A stretch of DNA of 64,000 bases, from positions 143,727 through 207,726 of the forward strand of contig JXTB01000216.1 in the NCBI GenBank assembly GCA_002914805.1, given 5' to 3'. How positions within the stretch are numbered: the stretch's first letter is position 1; every line of letters begins with the position of its first letter. The DNA is from Parasponia andersonii. Its lineage: Eukaryota; Streptophyta; Magnoliopsida; Rosales; Cannabaceae. Positions 51,535 through 64,000 of the stretch are shown one piece after another. The position numbers were made by a program, and so were the translations under genes. The notes under the pieces were generated by a model. The model ran no database searches. It saw only the letters and a list, made by a program, of their open reading frames with translations, and was not told the DNA's origin.

Positions 51535-52620
51535 AGAGGTGACCTAGCAGGATACTTGTAATAAATTTATAATTTTTGTATTTAATTTTTTTAAATTTAG
51601 TACATTTAATTCTTCTTCTAATTTACTTGGCTAATGTATGTAACTTAGTAGAATATTGTTAGTAACAAAGTAAAAAACTATCGGTAAGTAAGTGGATGGT
51701 CGATGGGTATTTAAGTAACTTAGTAGAATACTATTGGTAACCAAGTAAGATACTATTAGTAACCAAGTGAGAGACAATCAGTAATTAAGTGAGTGACCGA
51801 TGAGTATCCAAATAACTTAATAGGATACCATCGATAATTAAGTGAGATATCATTAGTAACCAAGTGAGATACCATCAATAACTATAAGTAGATGATTGAT
51901 GGGTATGTAAGCAAATTAGTAGAGGACTATTGATAACTAAGTGATATAATACCAATAACCAAGTGAGATACCATTGGAAACTAAGTGGATGACCAATGGT
52001 AACTAAATGATATTTAATAACTAAATGATTAATCGTCAAGTAAGTGAACGTCTGACGGTAATATAGCAAGATAATATATCGTAACTTTTTTTTTTTAATT
52101 TACCCAAATGTTATAGGTAACCTAGTATGATACTTATGGTAACATCAATTTTTTTTTTCCATAACTTCATTTCCAATTTGTTAAGTACCATAAGAAACTT
52201 GATAAGATTAAATTTTTAAAAACAAGGAATATTATACTCCTCTTTCCATTTCTTAAATGCTATAGGTGTCTTACCAGGATAACTATTGTAACTTGGTGGG
52301 ATACCTATTATATTTTTTGGTTTGATAAGCCCATTGTCTCTCACACTCTATGTACACCATAAGTAACTTATTAGAATACCTATTATACCATAAGTAACTT
52401 ATTAGAATACCTATTATAACCTCTGCATATTTTTTTTTCTTCAATTCTTTGTCAAACATGATACTTGATTATTTCTTAGATACTTGCTATGATAGTTGAT
52501 AGGTAAATGTAAATTAACAAATGAGTAATTAGTGGTAACTAAGTAGATGATCTAAGTACTTAATTAGTTTACTATGAGTATCTCCTAATTTCAAATGATA
52601 AAGAAAGAAAAGTATCCAAT
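51535..52620. repeat. Degenerate minisatellite of AACCAAGTGAGATACCATTAG-type units
   Basis: Words such as AACTTAGTAGAATAC, AACCAAGTGAGATAC and GGTAACCTAGTATGATAC recur dozens of times at roughly 20-30 bp spacing. Units are diverged but similar in phase. No coding signal. Confidence 0.7.
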
Positions 52621-53419
52621 TAAAATAATATAAAGAATGCAAAAGTAATTATGCAGATAAACAAATAGAAAATAATTATAAAGAAAAAAGCCAAAAAGTA
52701 CTCAATAATATAATGAAAAACACAAGGACAAAAATTAAACAAAGAAAAAACAATGCCACTGAAAAGATAATTAATAAAAAAGAAGAAAGAAGAAAGCTAC
52801 TTCGATAATAATTATTTTAAAAAAGAAAAATAAATAAAAACTATAAAACCAATTAAAAAAAACAATGCACATGCGTCAGTAGGTTCAGCATGACACATGC
52901 GCATTAGGCGCCTAGTCAAACAAGCACATAAGGTACTTTTAATTTCAGCAACAGTAAAATATTAAAAAAACTGCAAGTTCGTACAATAATAAAGATAGTT
53001 GCCAAAGACTGTATTTTTCAAAAAAGTTAATTCTGTACATCGTATTTTTAATAAAAGTTGAAAAACACTCGTACTACGTCTAATTTCCTCTTTAATTATA
53101 TTACAAGTTTATCACAACGGATAATGAGTCATCGGCCTCTTTAAAAATTTGAAATTGGGCTCTTTAATTAAAATATTTTGGGAATTCTTGAGTTTGACAC
53201 AGAAAAAAAAATAAAAAATTACGAAAAACATGGTATAACCCTTTTCGTGTGTTATATAGGCTAAAATAATTACAAAGATATGATAATAGATGCGGTAGTA
53301 ATTTGGTAATTAAAGCCATCTTTGTTAATATATTTATTACATAAAAAAACACAAATGTCTTTATTAAAGCCATTGGATGTAGTGGTTGGTGGCACCTTCA
53401 CCATATTCCACTTCTCTAG

Positions 53420-54345
53420 ATTCCATTCTAAACAACTCCAATTCTACACTTCCATCTTTTATTTATTTATTTTTTCATTGAACCTATTTCCATTTGAATT
53501 TTTCATTTTTATTTTCCTCTTTATTAATCAATTTTTCCATTCATTCTTTTCTTTAAATGAAGTATTAACCTATTTTCATTCTTATTTTTCTCTCTCTTAG
53601 GAATAGTGAGCCACTTTTTTGAAATACAAAAAGAAATAGTTACTTTAATTTTTAGTAATCCGTTACCAAATTAGTTTCTCGTTATGGTTACCAATTATTT
53701 TAATTTTTTTTCTTTTTCCTCTTTTTATAATCATTTTTGACAACTCCAATTCTACACTTCTATTCTTTTTTCTTTTTTTTTTTTAATTTTTATGGAACCT
53801 ACTCCTCCATTTGAATTTTTCATTTTTATTTTCCTCTTTATTAATCATTTTGTTCCTATTCATTTTTCTTTTCTTTAAATGAAGCACTAACCTATTTTCA
53901 TTCTTGCTTTTCTCCCTCTTAGGAATAATGAACTACTTTTTTGAAATACAAAAAAATACAATTACTTTAGTTACTAATACTTCGATACCAGATTGGTTTC
54001 TAGTTATGGTTACCAAGTACTTTATTTTTTTTTCCCCTCTTTTTATAACTATTTTTCCCTGTCAACTTCTTGTTTTTCCCCCTCTTATAAAAATCGAGCT
54101 ACTTTTTTTTTTGAAGGAGAAAAATAGTTACTTTGGTTACTAGAAATTATTTACTACAAAACAATATGGTTACGAGTTACTTTTTTTTTTTTTTTTTCCT
54201 TTTCCTATTTTTTTTATACATTTTTCTCTTTCAACTTTTTTTTTTCTTTTTTTAAATGAAAAAAGAAAAAGCGATAATAAGGGACTTCTTTTTTTTTTTT
54301 TGTTCTTCTCTTAGGGATAATAAGCGACTCTATATTTTAAAATGG
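53420..54345. repeat. Diverged tandem duplication, about 310-bp unit, two copies plus a partial third
   Basis: Copy 1 (about 53433-53735) and copy 2 (about 53742-54045) share ACTCCAATTCTACACTTC, CATTTGAATTTTTCATTTTT, CTTTAAATGAAG, CTAACCTATTTTCATTCTTG and TTATGGTTACCAA. 54045-54345 looks like a weaker third copy (CTCTTAGGGATAATAAGCGACT). Confidence 0.75.
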
Positions 54346-54367
54346 TTACTTTAGTTATATGTTGTTG

Positions 54368-55008
54368 GTAACTATAAACTAAAAATCTTCTCTAAGTACC
54401 AAGCTCATGTTCATTGGTTGTTTACTTATTACCAATAATAAGGAATTAAAATCTCTTTCAAACACCAAGTAATAAGTATCGAAAAGTAAAATATATTCCA
54501 AAATACTAAGTTTGACTATGAATAGTTATTGGTTAATAACAAATCTAGTAGTTACTGATTTTTAGACTGATTACAAGTTTCTGATTACTAGTAATCATAA
54601 ACTAAAGATCTTTTCTAAACACTAAATTCAGATTCATCGATTAGTTATTCATTACCAGTAAAACTTAATTCTCTTTCAAACACCAAGTAAGAAAAAATCT
54701 ATTCTAAAATACCAAGTTTAGCTCCAAATAGTTGGTGGTTAATAACTAATAACCTAGTAGATATTGATTTCTAGATTGGTTACTAATTTTATCAGTAACT
54801 ATGAACTAAAAATCTCTTCTAAATACCAAACTCAGATTCGCTGAATGATTATTTCTTCTTAGTAATAAAGAAGTAAAGTCACTTTCAAACATCAAGTAAT
54901 AAGTAACCAAAAAGTAAAATAGATTCCAAAATACTAAGTTTAGCTATAAATGGTTACTGATTACTAACCAATCCAGTGGTCACTGATTTCTAAATTAGTT
55001 ACTAACAA
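54368..55008. repeat. Three-copy tandem repeat, about 204-224-bp unit
   Basis: Units start at 54368, 54592 and 54796 with TAACTATAAACTAAAAATCT-like sequence. They share TTTCAAACACCAAGTAATAAG, CCAAAATACTAAGTTT and the GTTACTGATTTCTA word near their ends. Satellite-like, moderately diverged. Confidence 0.85.
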
Positions 55009-55839
55009 AAAATGATGACCATATTACTAATTCCACTGTTAACCGTTTGGTTATCCAAGTCCAATTACTTTGATTTAGTCTAGTAACATCACTAAATAAT
55101 AAAATAGAAGTAAAGCATTAAAAATCATATACACCATTCTAATTAATTTTAAAATTATAGTGAAAAATATTTGTAGATATTCTCCTTATGAGCCTTCATT
55201 AGTCCAAAAGATGTATAACACAATAAATAAAAGGACTACAATCGCAGGGTGAATTTTGCTCAAACTCCTGTTAGACAAAAGCTTTCATTCATTTATCATT
55301 CTGTACTAAAGGACATTTAAGATTTCATAACAAGCATATAAAATTCCTAAACAGAAAGTAGACCAAAAGCAACCGATATTTCAAGCCTCGGACTTGCTGA
55401 TAAAAATACCACACAAACAATTTATATCATAGAAACAATGAACTTGAAGGTACAATCCTCCATCTCCTCGGAAGAATTATCTTTTGAAACCCGAATACAT
55501 TCCGAAAGAGTCTCATTCTATTGACAACTTCCATTACGCACCACAACTTTACTTTACTTGGAAACAGTTTTGATTGTTTCTATACAGAGACAATAAATAC
55601 AACCAACTTATCTTATCTTCTAGGAACCTAAAAACCATAAAAATATAATCCATAAACCACATTTAGATTAACCTATACAAAGAATTTCAACAATATCCAA
55701 TTCCTATATTTTCCTTGCTAAATCCATAATATATGTGTATAATATATATGTATATATATATAACTGAGGGGACTTGAAGGTGGATAATTTGAAGTCAATT
55801 TTGGTACCTAATTTAGGTAGCTGCCTGTGCTTATGTAAT

Positions 55840-55884
<45 letters not shown>

Positions 55885-58530
55885 TTTCTTTAACTCTCCG
55901 CCCAAATTTAGAGAGGTCGAGCTTTTATGCGCTTCTCTGGGTGTCGAACAAAATATCGAAATCAACGTTGGATAATTTTATAGAGCGACCAGAATAACAA
56001 AAGCTAGAAAATAAGATCATAATTATCAATATAGCATGAGTTAGAAACCTACATAGCACAAGTTTTTATCAAAAGGCAAATAGAACCAAACCAAACCACC
56101 TAATGCCAAGCTGAAATCCTAGTTTGGTAAGTTCAAAGCATATAGAGAAATAGAAACGATATACAAATTATTTTTTTCTCTTCTATATAAAATTCTTTCG
56201 CCAAAGTGAAATCATATATCTAAGCACAAAATTCTAAACCAAAAATGTAGAAAAAAAACTGATCCAGAAAAAGGGAAAATCGTCAACTCTAAGCTTCATT
56301 AGAAGAATTAGTGGAATCGCTATGGCTAAGAAAGGGAATAGGATTGGAGCTACTCCGGCCTCATCCTTCGTTTGAGGTGCCTCATCCTTCGTTTGAGGTT
56401 TGGTTTGTCTATCTCGATCGAGGAGGCGAGTCCAAATGCTAGATCAGAGCAAAAGAAGAGTAGGAAAGAAATTGTGGTATTTTTCAATAAAATAATATAT
56501 GAAAAAAAATATTAGAATTTGTGTATCGTATTTTTGAGATTCATTTTTAAAACACCGTCTATCCTCTAATTTCCCCAAATATTTAAGGGGAAACTACATT
56601 TGGTATACAGCTTTTCTTAATAATAAATGCATGAATTCTGAACACTAGCATTTATAGTGTTAGCATTCTTTTTCTTACTCTTTTACACAATCCTCGTGTC
56701 TTATTTATTGTTTGACAAATTAATTTTAATAATAACTGGTCACAGTATCAGAATACGAGATTATTTAGCGAAGTCAATATGTAAAATATTGGGACAAAAG
56801 AATGTAAGGGTGATAAAAAGGGCGTTATTAGTACTTTTTTTTTTTTAATAGCAAAGACTTAAGTCTTCAGTGACAAATGCTACACGACACACATATATAA
56901 ATATATTATATTATATCAACGTACATGTATTTCGTCCCAGCATAATAAGATATTAAGGAATTAACCAAAAAACGAAAGAAAAACGTGAGAAAAGAATTAG
57001 GACAAACAGAACATGCAACCTAATCTTACAATATGCAAAAGAGAAAGTACGGATAATTTGGACGAAAGATATCCTAGAGGATATTCCTCCACCGAGGCAC
57101 CTACTGTTTATCTATTGTCCTAAAAGATCTGCTTTGATTTTTCCAAAAAAAAAAAAAAACAGAAAAAGATCTGCTTTGATATATAAATACTTTTCTTTCT
57201 TTTTTTTTTTTTCAAAGCAACCAAACTAATTTCTTCCGACAACAAGAAAGTGATGGATTGTGCAAAACATTTAGATGACTTGCACATAAAGCTGCAATGG
57301 AGATATTAGAGCTTAATAATAGATATATCTTCGACTCACGTTCAAATTACCCTCCATGGCTAAAATTTAGATATATCACGTTCAAAACATTTAGATATAC
57401 CCTTCAATTGATTAAGTGGTGGATTTTTTTTTTTATAAAAAACGATATTCAATGTATCAAATATTCAAAATTTGAATCTTAAAAGTTTCATATCTAGAGT
57501 AAGTATAACAACGAAAATCGTTAAAATTTACGTACACCGATTTAAGTGGGAAAAAATAATCATAAATAATCTCTAAAGTTATGTAACATCTTTCTTCTCA
57601 TATATTAAAGAATTATTAAACAAATAATGAAAAAGCATATTGGAGAGACAGTGGTCCTAAAGATCTGCTCTCTGCTGATTTATAGATCTAAGAATGTGAG
57701 AGAGTTACAAACATAAGGAAGAAGAATTCTCTTGAGAAAAATAGCAACTAAGGAGCTAGAAACAACATTTAGTATGCCATAAAATATTATTTGTATTAAT
57801 ATACCATTTCTTTTTTAAAGTGATTTATGTCAATATTATTGATAACAATCATATTGCATGAGTTTTCCACTAATTCATTAATTAATGAAGATTAGATAAC
57901 TGGAACTTCTGATTTTTCAGGACAAATCTATTAATAGAAGAGCAATTTTAAAAAGCTCAAATTATTCACTTCTAATGCAACTAAGCTAAACTATATGTAG
58001 TTTAATTAGCCATACGGTACACATAGTTAACTTGGACAACAAAAAAACAAAGAGGAATAAGATAAATACACCAAGCTTTAATTTTTTTTTTTTTAAAAAT
58101 AGATCTAATACAATCATCACCGTATTCGACTCAAAAGACCAGATCGATTTAGGCAAATATCTCTGTCCCAGACGAGATACACCCTCCACACCTTAGTCTT
58201 CACTTTCTTGGGAGAGAAAATTCCATCGAACTCATTTCCAAAGAGCCAACGTGACTTTATTCTTAGCATTAAAATGGAATGAAAGCGACAATAGTACCTA
58301 ATGAACGTGTGTGCTTCTTGATGGTTATATATGTCTAGGTTTATGAGTAGTCTTCCCTTTATTTATTTATTTTGCGATAATTACAATCTTACCTTGCTTT
58401 TGGTCTTTTCATTCAATTATGCCTTACTATTATCAACATAAGCTACCCTTCGTATTTTAAACTTACGACAATATACTAACTCTTGGGCAAACACTACTTT
58501 TGGCCACCTAGATAACTAAAATACACTTTT

Positions 58531-58562
<32 letters not shown>
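55009..58562. other. Intergenic, AT-rich; no gene seen
   Basis: It contains a (CT)n tract at about 55848-55879 and a 21-bp tandem duplication (CCTCATCCTTCGTTTGAGGT) at about 56358-56399. No coding or RNA gene supported. Confidence 0.6.
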
Positions 58563-58565
<3 letters not shown>

Positions 58566-58743
58566 CCAATTCTTTCAGTTATTGGATCATCATCTAACGA
58601 TGTTCTAACTACTATAATAATATGTATAAAAATACGTGTATCATTAATGTTATTTTCATCTCTTATTTTTTACTTTAAAAAGATGTGGATAATTTTAATT
58701 GGCCAAAATAATAGGTTAAAAAAATACTTAGTGGATTGGTGCC
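58563..58743 (+). mobile_element. MITE-like element, copy 2, in a (TA)n tract
   Basis: Sits between (AT)n at 58534-58562 and TATATATATA at 58745. Shares GGATCATCATCTAACGATG, CTATAATAATATGTATAAAA and the 3' end GTGGATTGGTGCCC with the other copies. Its 5' arm is shorter. Confidence 0.78.
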
Positions 58744-59927
58744 CATATATATATATTAAAATAATACATATCGGAAGCTACACGATATTAATAAATATTA
58801 AAATTCCATTGTTGGTGACTTTTGTAATTTGATTTTTTTTTTCAATTTTTTATTTCGTTATTTGAGTGACTAGTTTTAATTTAATTTGAAGTTTAGTATA
58901 TTTTGTAAATGTATATTTTGAATTAAAAGTGTATTAAAGTAAACTCAGTAATAAAACTTGTGTTTGATTTAGAGAGGCCATATAAATTTATTACAAAGTT
59001 TAAATATGAAGAGCAATATTAATGATAGCAAAAATATAAGATATAAATGGAATATTTAGTCAACGTACAAAGTGTAAAGTAATTATCCCATTTATTGTTA
59101 ATGGGTACTCTTAAACGAATAATTATCAAATATAAGTAAATGAAGGGCCGACCGTATCATCGCTGCCAGAAGAAATGCATCAATGCAAGAGATCAAATTT
59201 ATCACTACAATCTCCCGTAGTTCTATACTCGCCCACTTGTGAAGCTTGAAATTCCAATATTGAAAAAAAAAAAAAACCCACCAAAAAATGGGGAGATCAC
59301 TCTTGCGGTGGAAAAAAAAAAAAAGAAAGCGACCAAGGAGGTATTTGGCATCATAGTTAAAAAAAAGCTGTTTTTTGTTTTTAAGAACATAAAATTGTTC
59401 TTTCTTTTCTTTTCTTTTCTTTATTTTTTAAGAACAAATAGAGTTGTTTGGTATTGTTTTCTAAGAATAATTTTTATAAAAAAAAGTTTAAAAAAAAACA
59501 AAACATAAAGTTTGTAGAACGTGAAAATGTTGTTTTTCTGTGTTTTCTAAAAAAAAAAAAAAAAGCTCATTTTTTCTCATAATTATTTTAGTTTACTCAT
59601 TTTCTTTAATCACTGTACTTCTCCTAATTAATTTTTTTTAATCACTTTCTCTCTCCCAATTAATTTTTTTTAATCATTTTCTCTCGTTTTATTCTCTATA
59701 ATCACTTTGTCTCTTCTAATTTTTTTTATCACTATCTCTCTTATTGCTTTATCTTTCCTCGTTCACCCATTAAGTTGTTTTTTTTGTAATTTTATCTCCT
59801 TTAAATTTTATCTTTTCTCGTTTTCCTTGTAATAACTACAACTTAAGTTATTTTAAACTAACTAAAATAATTACAAATTTAAAACATCAATAAAATTTAA
59901 AAATTGAAACGATTAGTTTATATATAT
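58744..59927. other. Intergenic, AT-rich; no gene seen
   Basis: Homopolymer-rich DNA. Short repeated words (TCACTTTCTCTCTCCCAATT / TAATCATTTTCTCTCGT) occur at 59575-59760. Confidence 0.5.
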
Positions 59928-60158
59928 GGTTGCCAATCAATAGGTATTTTTGTTTTTACCTATGTGTAGGTATTTTTTTTAGCCGCTGAATCATCATCTA
60001 ATGGTGATCTAACGGCTATAATAAAGTACATGAAAAGATGTGTATCGTTAATGTTATTTATCTTTCTTACTTTTACTATAAAAAAATATGCATGATGAAT
60101 TTTCGTTGGTAAAATTGATATCTATGCATAGATAAAAAAAATACCTACTGGATTGGTG

Positions 60159-60160
<2 letters not shown>
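59928..60160 (+). mobile_element. MITE-like element, copy 3, in a (TA)n tract
   Basis: The best-preserved copy. Its 5' end is GGTTGCCAATCAATAGGTAT and its 3' end is ATACCTACTGGATTGGTGCC, so the termini are inverted repeats. It is followed by (TA)n (60162-60188) and preceded by TATATAT. The core AATCATCATCTAATGGTGAT, then CTAACGGCTATAATA, is shared with copies 1 and 2. Confidence 0.85.
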
Positions 60161-60189
<29 letters not shown>

Positions 60190-60199
60190 CTTACATATT

Positions 60200-62459
60200 G
60201 TTGTCGCGAGCCAACTCTTTGATGTTGGGCAGGCATTGGCTACCTTTCTCTTTTACCGAAAATTCTATGACCAATGAGCACCAAGTGGTCTAGCTCCTTC
60301 AACCTATTCTCAAAGAGGAAAGAGAGGGTCAGATATCGGGAGTTCATGTTGTCAGAAACTACCTTTCAATCTCGCACCTTATGTATGCTAATGACACTTT
60401 CTTCTTCTGTAATACCAATGCCCCTGAGGTGCATAGAATATTGTGGTACCTAAACCAATATTCTGCCTGGCCTGGACAGAGGCTAAATGCAAAGAAATTC
60501 TTAATCTAATATTCAAAGAATACTCAAAAGGGGATAAGAGCAAAGATTATCAACTAGTGGGGCTTTCAAAGTGATGACAGGAATAGAAATCTTCCTTGGA
60601 AATCCGCTATTTTTAAAAATATCCAAACCAAGGATTTTAGTTTCTTGAAAAATAGAGTTTATGCTAGATTGAAAGGTTGGCGTAGCAAGCTACTCTCCCA
60701 AGCAGGTAGGATTGACTCTCATTAAATGTGCAATGCAAAGTATTCTAGTATACTCAATGTTTACTTTTATATACCTAAATCCATTTGCGAGGACTTGACA
60801 AGTTGGTGAGGCGCTTTTGGTGGACTGAGGGAGTGGGAAAAAAAAAATACTTCCTTGCACTGGCCTCGTGAGAGTCTATGTGTCAACTTAAATTGTGTGA
60901 AGGAGTAGGTCTCAGGTGATTTTTTGACATCAATTTCACCCTTATGTCCAAACTGGGGTGGATGATGGCATCTGACTCAACTTCACTTTGGGCATATGTT
61001 CTTAGAACAAAATACTGTAAACGTGGGCATTTTGGAATTTTGGACTACCTATAAATGCTTTTATTGTGGCTAAAGGCATTTGGGCCTTAAAGAGTTTGTC
61101 TGAAACAGAAGCTGCTTACTCATTGGTAAGGGAGACTCTACAGACATTTGGAATGTGCCTTGGGTCCCATGGGTAGAGTTTAGTAAAATCAAAATTGCTT
61201 TCAACCCACTTCAAGAAGTAGACAATATTAAGATTCAAGAACTTCCGATAGTTGGACGTGGCTATTGGGATGGAAACAAGTTGGAAACTTAGTGTAGACT
61301 GCCAAATGTAGATAATTATTTGAAGAACCCACTGTTTCCAAACAATTAAATCGACCTTTTGATATGGAAAGATACAAAGAATAGAGAGTTAACAATTAAA
61401 AGGGCCTATTGGAGATTGAATCGACAGAGATTCTCAGACCTAAAATCAAAATGAAAGACTATTTAGTCTAATCACCTCCATGAATGTCTGAAACTCTGGC
61501 TTTGGAGAATTGGCAAAAATGCTCTTCTTACTTATGAGAGACTTGGAAGCTTTCTTCAGGTACCCAACAATATCTGTGTTTTGTACGCAAACTCTGATGA
61601 TACAATTGTTCATTTATTCATTCATTGCCCAGCTACAAAGTACATTTGGTTTGGAAGTAAATGGAACTTGTGCATGGATCAAAGTACTCTGCAAGTAGGT
61701 TAGAAATGGTGAAATGGATCTTCAATCCCCATCACCTGGGAAATTGTGATAATCAAATTAGAGATGAATTCACAATCTTTACAGTAGTGGCTTGCGAAAA
61801 AAATATGGAATGCGAGAAATGTTAAGTTCCATGAAGGCTCTTAAGTAAACCCAATCTATATTCTTAATCAAGTAAATATGGGAGTGAAGGAGGACTGACA
61901 GACCCAAACCTCACCTACCTTTGACATGGATCGTAGTGACACTAGATGTGATGCTCTGACAAATTGTTTGACCTTCTCTCCTAGGAGGATCATAGTCTTC
62001 ATTGATGGGGCCTTTCATAATGAAGAGGAAGCAGCAGGTGTCTAGCGGAGTCCATATTTGAAGTAAGCTCCCCTCTTGAAGCAGAACTCTGAGCTCTCTA
62101 ACTGGGCTTATCTCATTGTTTTGATCGAAATTGGCGGAGTGCTAACTTCTTTTTCGATTCTAAGGAGCTGGTTTCCGCTTTACGAGCCTATGGATCCCTA
62201 TCTTGGCGTCTATCATATATTGTTTTTAGTGTTATTTCTTTTTTAATTTCTTGTAATTATAATGTGAATTGGATCCCAAGGATGAGGAATTGCCCTACCC
62301 ATTCTGTTGCAAAATACTCATTCTGTTGCAAAATGGGCACTCTCATCTCATTATTCTGATATTTTTGCATCTTGGGAGGTGCCCCCATGTGGTCACCAAA
62401 CTCTTTTGATCGTTTCTTAATTTACCATGGTTTTTTTAGAGCAAAAAAAAAAAAAAAAA
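60200..62459 (+). mobile_element. 5'-truncated, inactivated plant LINE (non-LTR retrotransposon)
   Basis: Fragments in several frames show the C-terminal part of reverse transcriptase (SISHLMYANDTFFF, where Asn replaces the first catalytic Asp of YADD; then ARLKGWRSKLLSQAGR). Next is a zinc-binding RVT region (LLTYERLGSFLQ; FIHCPATKYIW) and an RNase H-like end (VFIDGAFHNEEEAAG; NCPTHSVAK). The order matches plant L1-type LINEs. It ends in a poly-A tract (about 62441-62459), expected for target-primed insertion. Stops and frameshifts occur throughout, and the endonuclease and N-terminal reverse transcriptase are missing. An 18-bp duplication (CATTCTGTTGCAAAAT) lies near 62300-62335. No target duplication was found. 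Confidence 0.88.
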
Positions 62460-64000
62460 CCCTAATCCACACCAAGTTTAATCATGATAAATTAAAATTA
62501 TTTAGTACGAGCCAATCAACCATGTCATAGGTCGAGCCGCCTCGCGATCAAGACGTTATATTTGAAATATGTTCACCAGTATTGCAACGAATATATATAT
62601 ACTTATATATATATATATATGAGCACCAATTTATAGTTTTTATTTATTTATTTATAAATATTATTTTGTTTAATTAAAATTAATTATGTATATCTTTTTA
62701 TGATAAAATTGAATTGAAAAATATTAAATAATAAATATTTATTTTTATTTTCTAACTATCTAAATTATAATAATTGTTAAATTATCATACAATGGCTAAA
62801 AAAAATAATATATATATATATTTATATATTATTTAAAGCTGCGAAAAAGTGAATGATTCTCTATAGCATTTGGGACGACAAGAACTATTTAGATATTTTA
62901 TGCTATTCTTTTCAAGAGTGTAATTAAGATTAATATTCATGTATACCAAGTTGTACTTCTATATGACAATTATTATCAAAATGAATTTAGAATCCGCCGC
63001 CTCAGTTATCACGTGAACAATATATAATTAGCATTTGATTCAATTTCCTTTCCTTTTCCTTCTTTAATTATTCCTTACTTTATGGTCACCGATTACTTTA
63101 TCATAATTATCACTTTACAATCCGATGCCTCAGGTCCATAACTACAATTAAAACTGGCCTAGAAAATTATTATTTTCCATTATTAGAAGAGGATATTTGC
63201 CGAAATATAACAGAGTTCTATCATTACACCTAGAAATGTCAATTATATATAGTAGAGCCAGATCGGGTCTAAGTCATATACTCACGAGTCGGGCTTATAT
63301 TTTTATTAGCCCATATTAGACTCATATTTAGTCATTTTATATATAATTTTAAATATATATTTTTTAATTAAAATTTTAAAAAATCTTAATTAATTATTTT
63401 TATTTATTTGCTTTTAATATAATTTATTTACTTATTTTTATTTATTTTCAATTTATTCAAATTTTTAAAAAATATGAATAAATTTTAGACCCATATTAGA
63501 TATTTTAAAATACAGAATAACAACGAAATTAGGCATACATTATAGCGTCTGCATAAACATAGTCCACTTAAGCACAATCCACTTAACCCTGCATAAAATA
63601 TAGAGTAGTGTGCCAAACTATTTAATAAGAATATGAGTCATGCCGGTTTAGCCCATATTTTAGACAAATCGGAACTAAGCATGGTATAAAACCCACACGA
63701 GGTTTATCAAATGTAGGCCAGCCTAGTCCACTCTGGCCCACTTTACGTATCTAATGATAGCATAGTACATTATATATTTGTGTCTAATTATATGTATACA
63801 TACACGTGTATGTGGCTGAATGCCTCTCGAAAGTTACTTCCTAGCCTCCAAGGAGAAGAAATTGGTTCCATAATTTGTATCCATTATTTTTGTTTGCTTG
63901 GAATTATTATATAAATTATATAGATAGATATTAGAATAGTGTTTCTTTTTTATTTTCTCACAAGGGGAAGAATTGTATACTAAATTTATGTGTCAGAACA
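62460..64000. other. Intergenic, AT-rich; no gene seen
   Basis: Several (TA)n tracts (62588-62620 and 62810-62830) and AT-rich DNA. No gene supported up to the window end. Confidence 0.6.

Overview
This window is nuclear DNA from a flowering plant, most likely a eudicot. It is AT-rich and gene-poor, and its genes have spliced introns with GT/AG junctions. It holds many retrotransposons and DNA transposons, plus decayed copies of chloroplast genes (psbA, rpl2, trnH). I could not identify the species from the sequence.

Layout. 1-2.3 kb: the 3' end (two exons) of a lysine-rich protein gene I do not recognise, preceded by a 128-bp tandem duplication. 2.3-9 kb: no gene seen. 9.0-11.5 kb: a probable solo long terminal repeat (LTR). 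15.25-17.42 kb: a non-autonomous CACTA transposon with a 967-bp assembly gap inside. 17.7-18.4 kb: a diverged tandem duplication. 21.88-23.00 kb: an intronless receptor-like kinase with an EMS1/PSKR/BRI1-type kinase domain and almost no ectodomain. 23.89-34.59 kb: a Ty3/gypsy element of Tat type with both LTRs, gag and protease, no reverse transcriptase or integrase, and a spliced four-exon gene on the opposite strand. 34.8-37.1 kb: chloroplast-derived DNA, later split by a solo LTR with perfect 5-bp target duplications. 40-41.6 kb: a probable copia-type LTR. 42.2-48.3 kb: a complete CDKA (PSTAIRE cyclin-dependent kinase) gene with eight coding exons and a long 5' UTR intron that holds a Tourist-like MITE. 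51.5-55 kb: arrays of degenerate tandem repeats. 60.2-62.5 kb: a 5'-truncated, inactivated LINE. Three copies of one small MITE-like family (38.9, 58.6 and 59.9 kb) sit inside or against (TA)n tracts.

Assembly quality affects interpretation. Three of the four isolated N bases (26303, 30405, 44037) sit at joins between near-identical direct copies (95 bp, 1.84 kb and 597 bp). At the first join, 50 bp identical to the CDKA 5' UTR acceptor region is pasted into the retrotransposon gag. These look like unmerged contig overlaps rather than biological duplications. Removing 146 bp at the first join brings gag and protease back into one frame.

The only two clearly functional host genes are the receptor-like kinase and CDKA. 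They show no functional link. I found no evidence of a new multi-gene system. The most interesting signals are the MITE family in TA microsatellites, the opposite-strand gene of the Tat element, the chloroplast insertion with its internal 7-bp expansion, and the duplicated decoy splice acceptor in CDKA.
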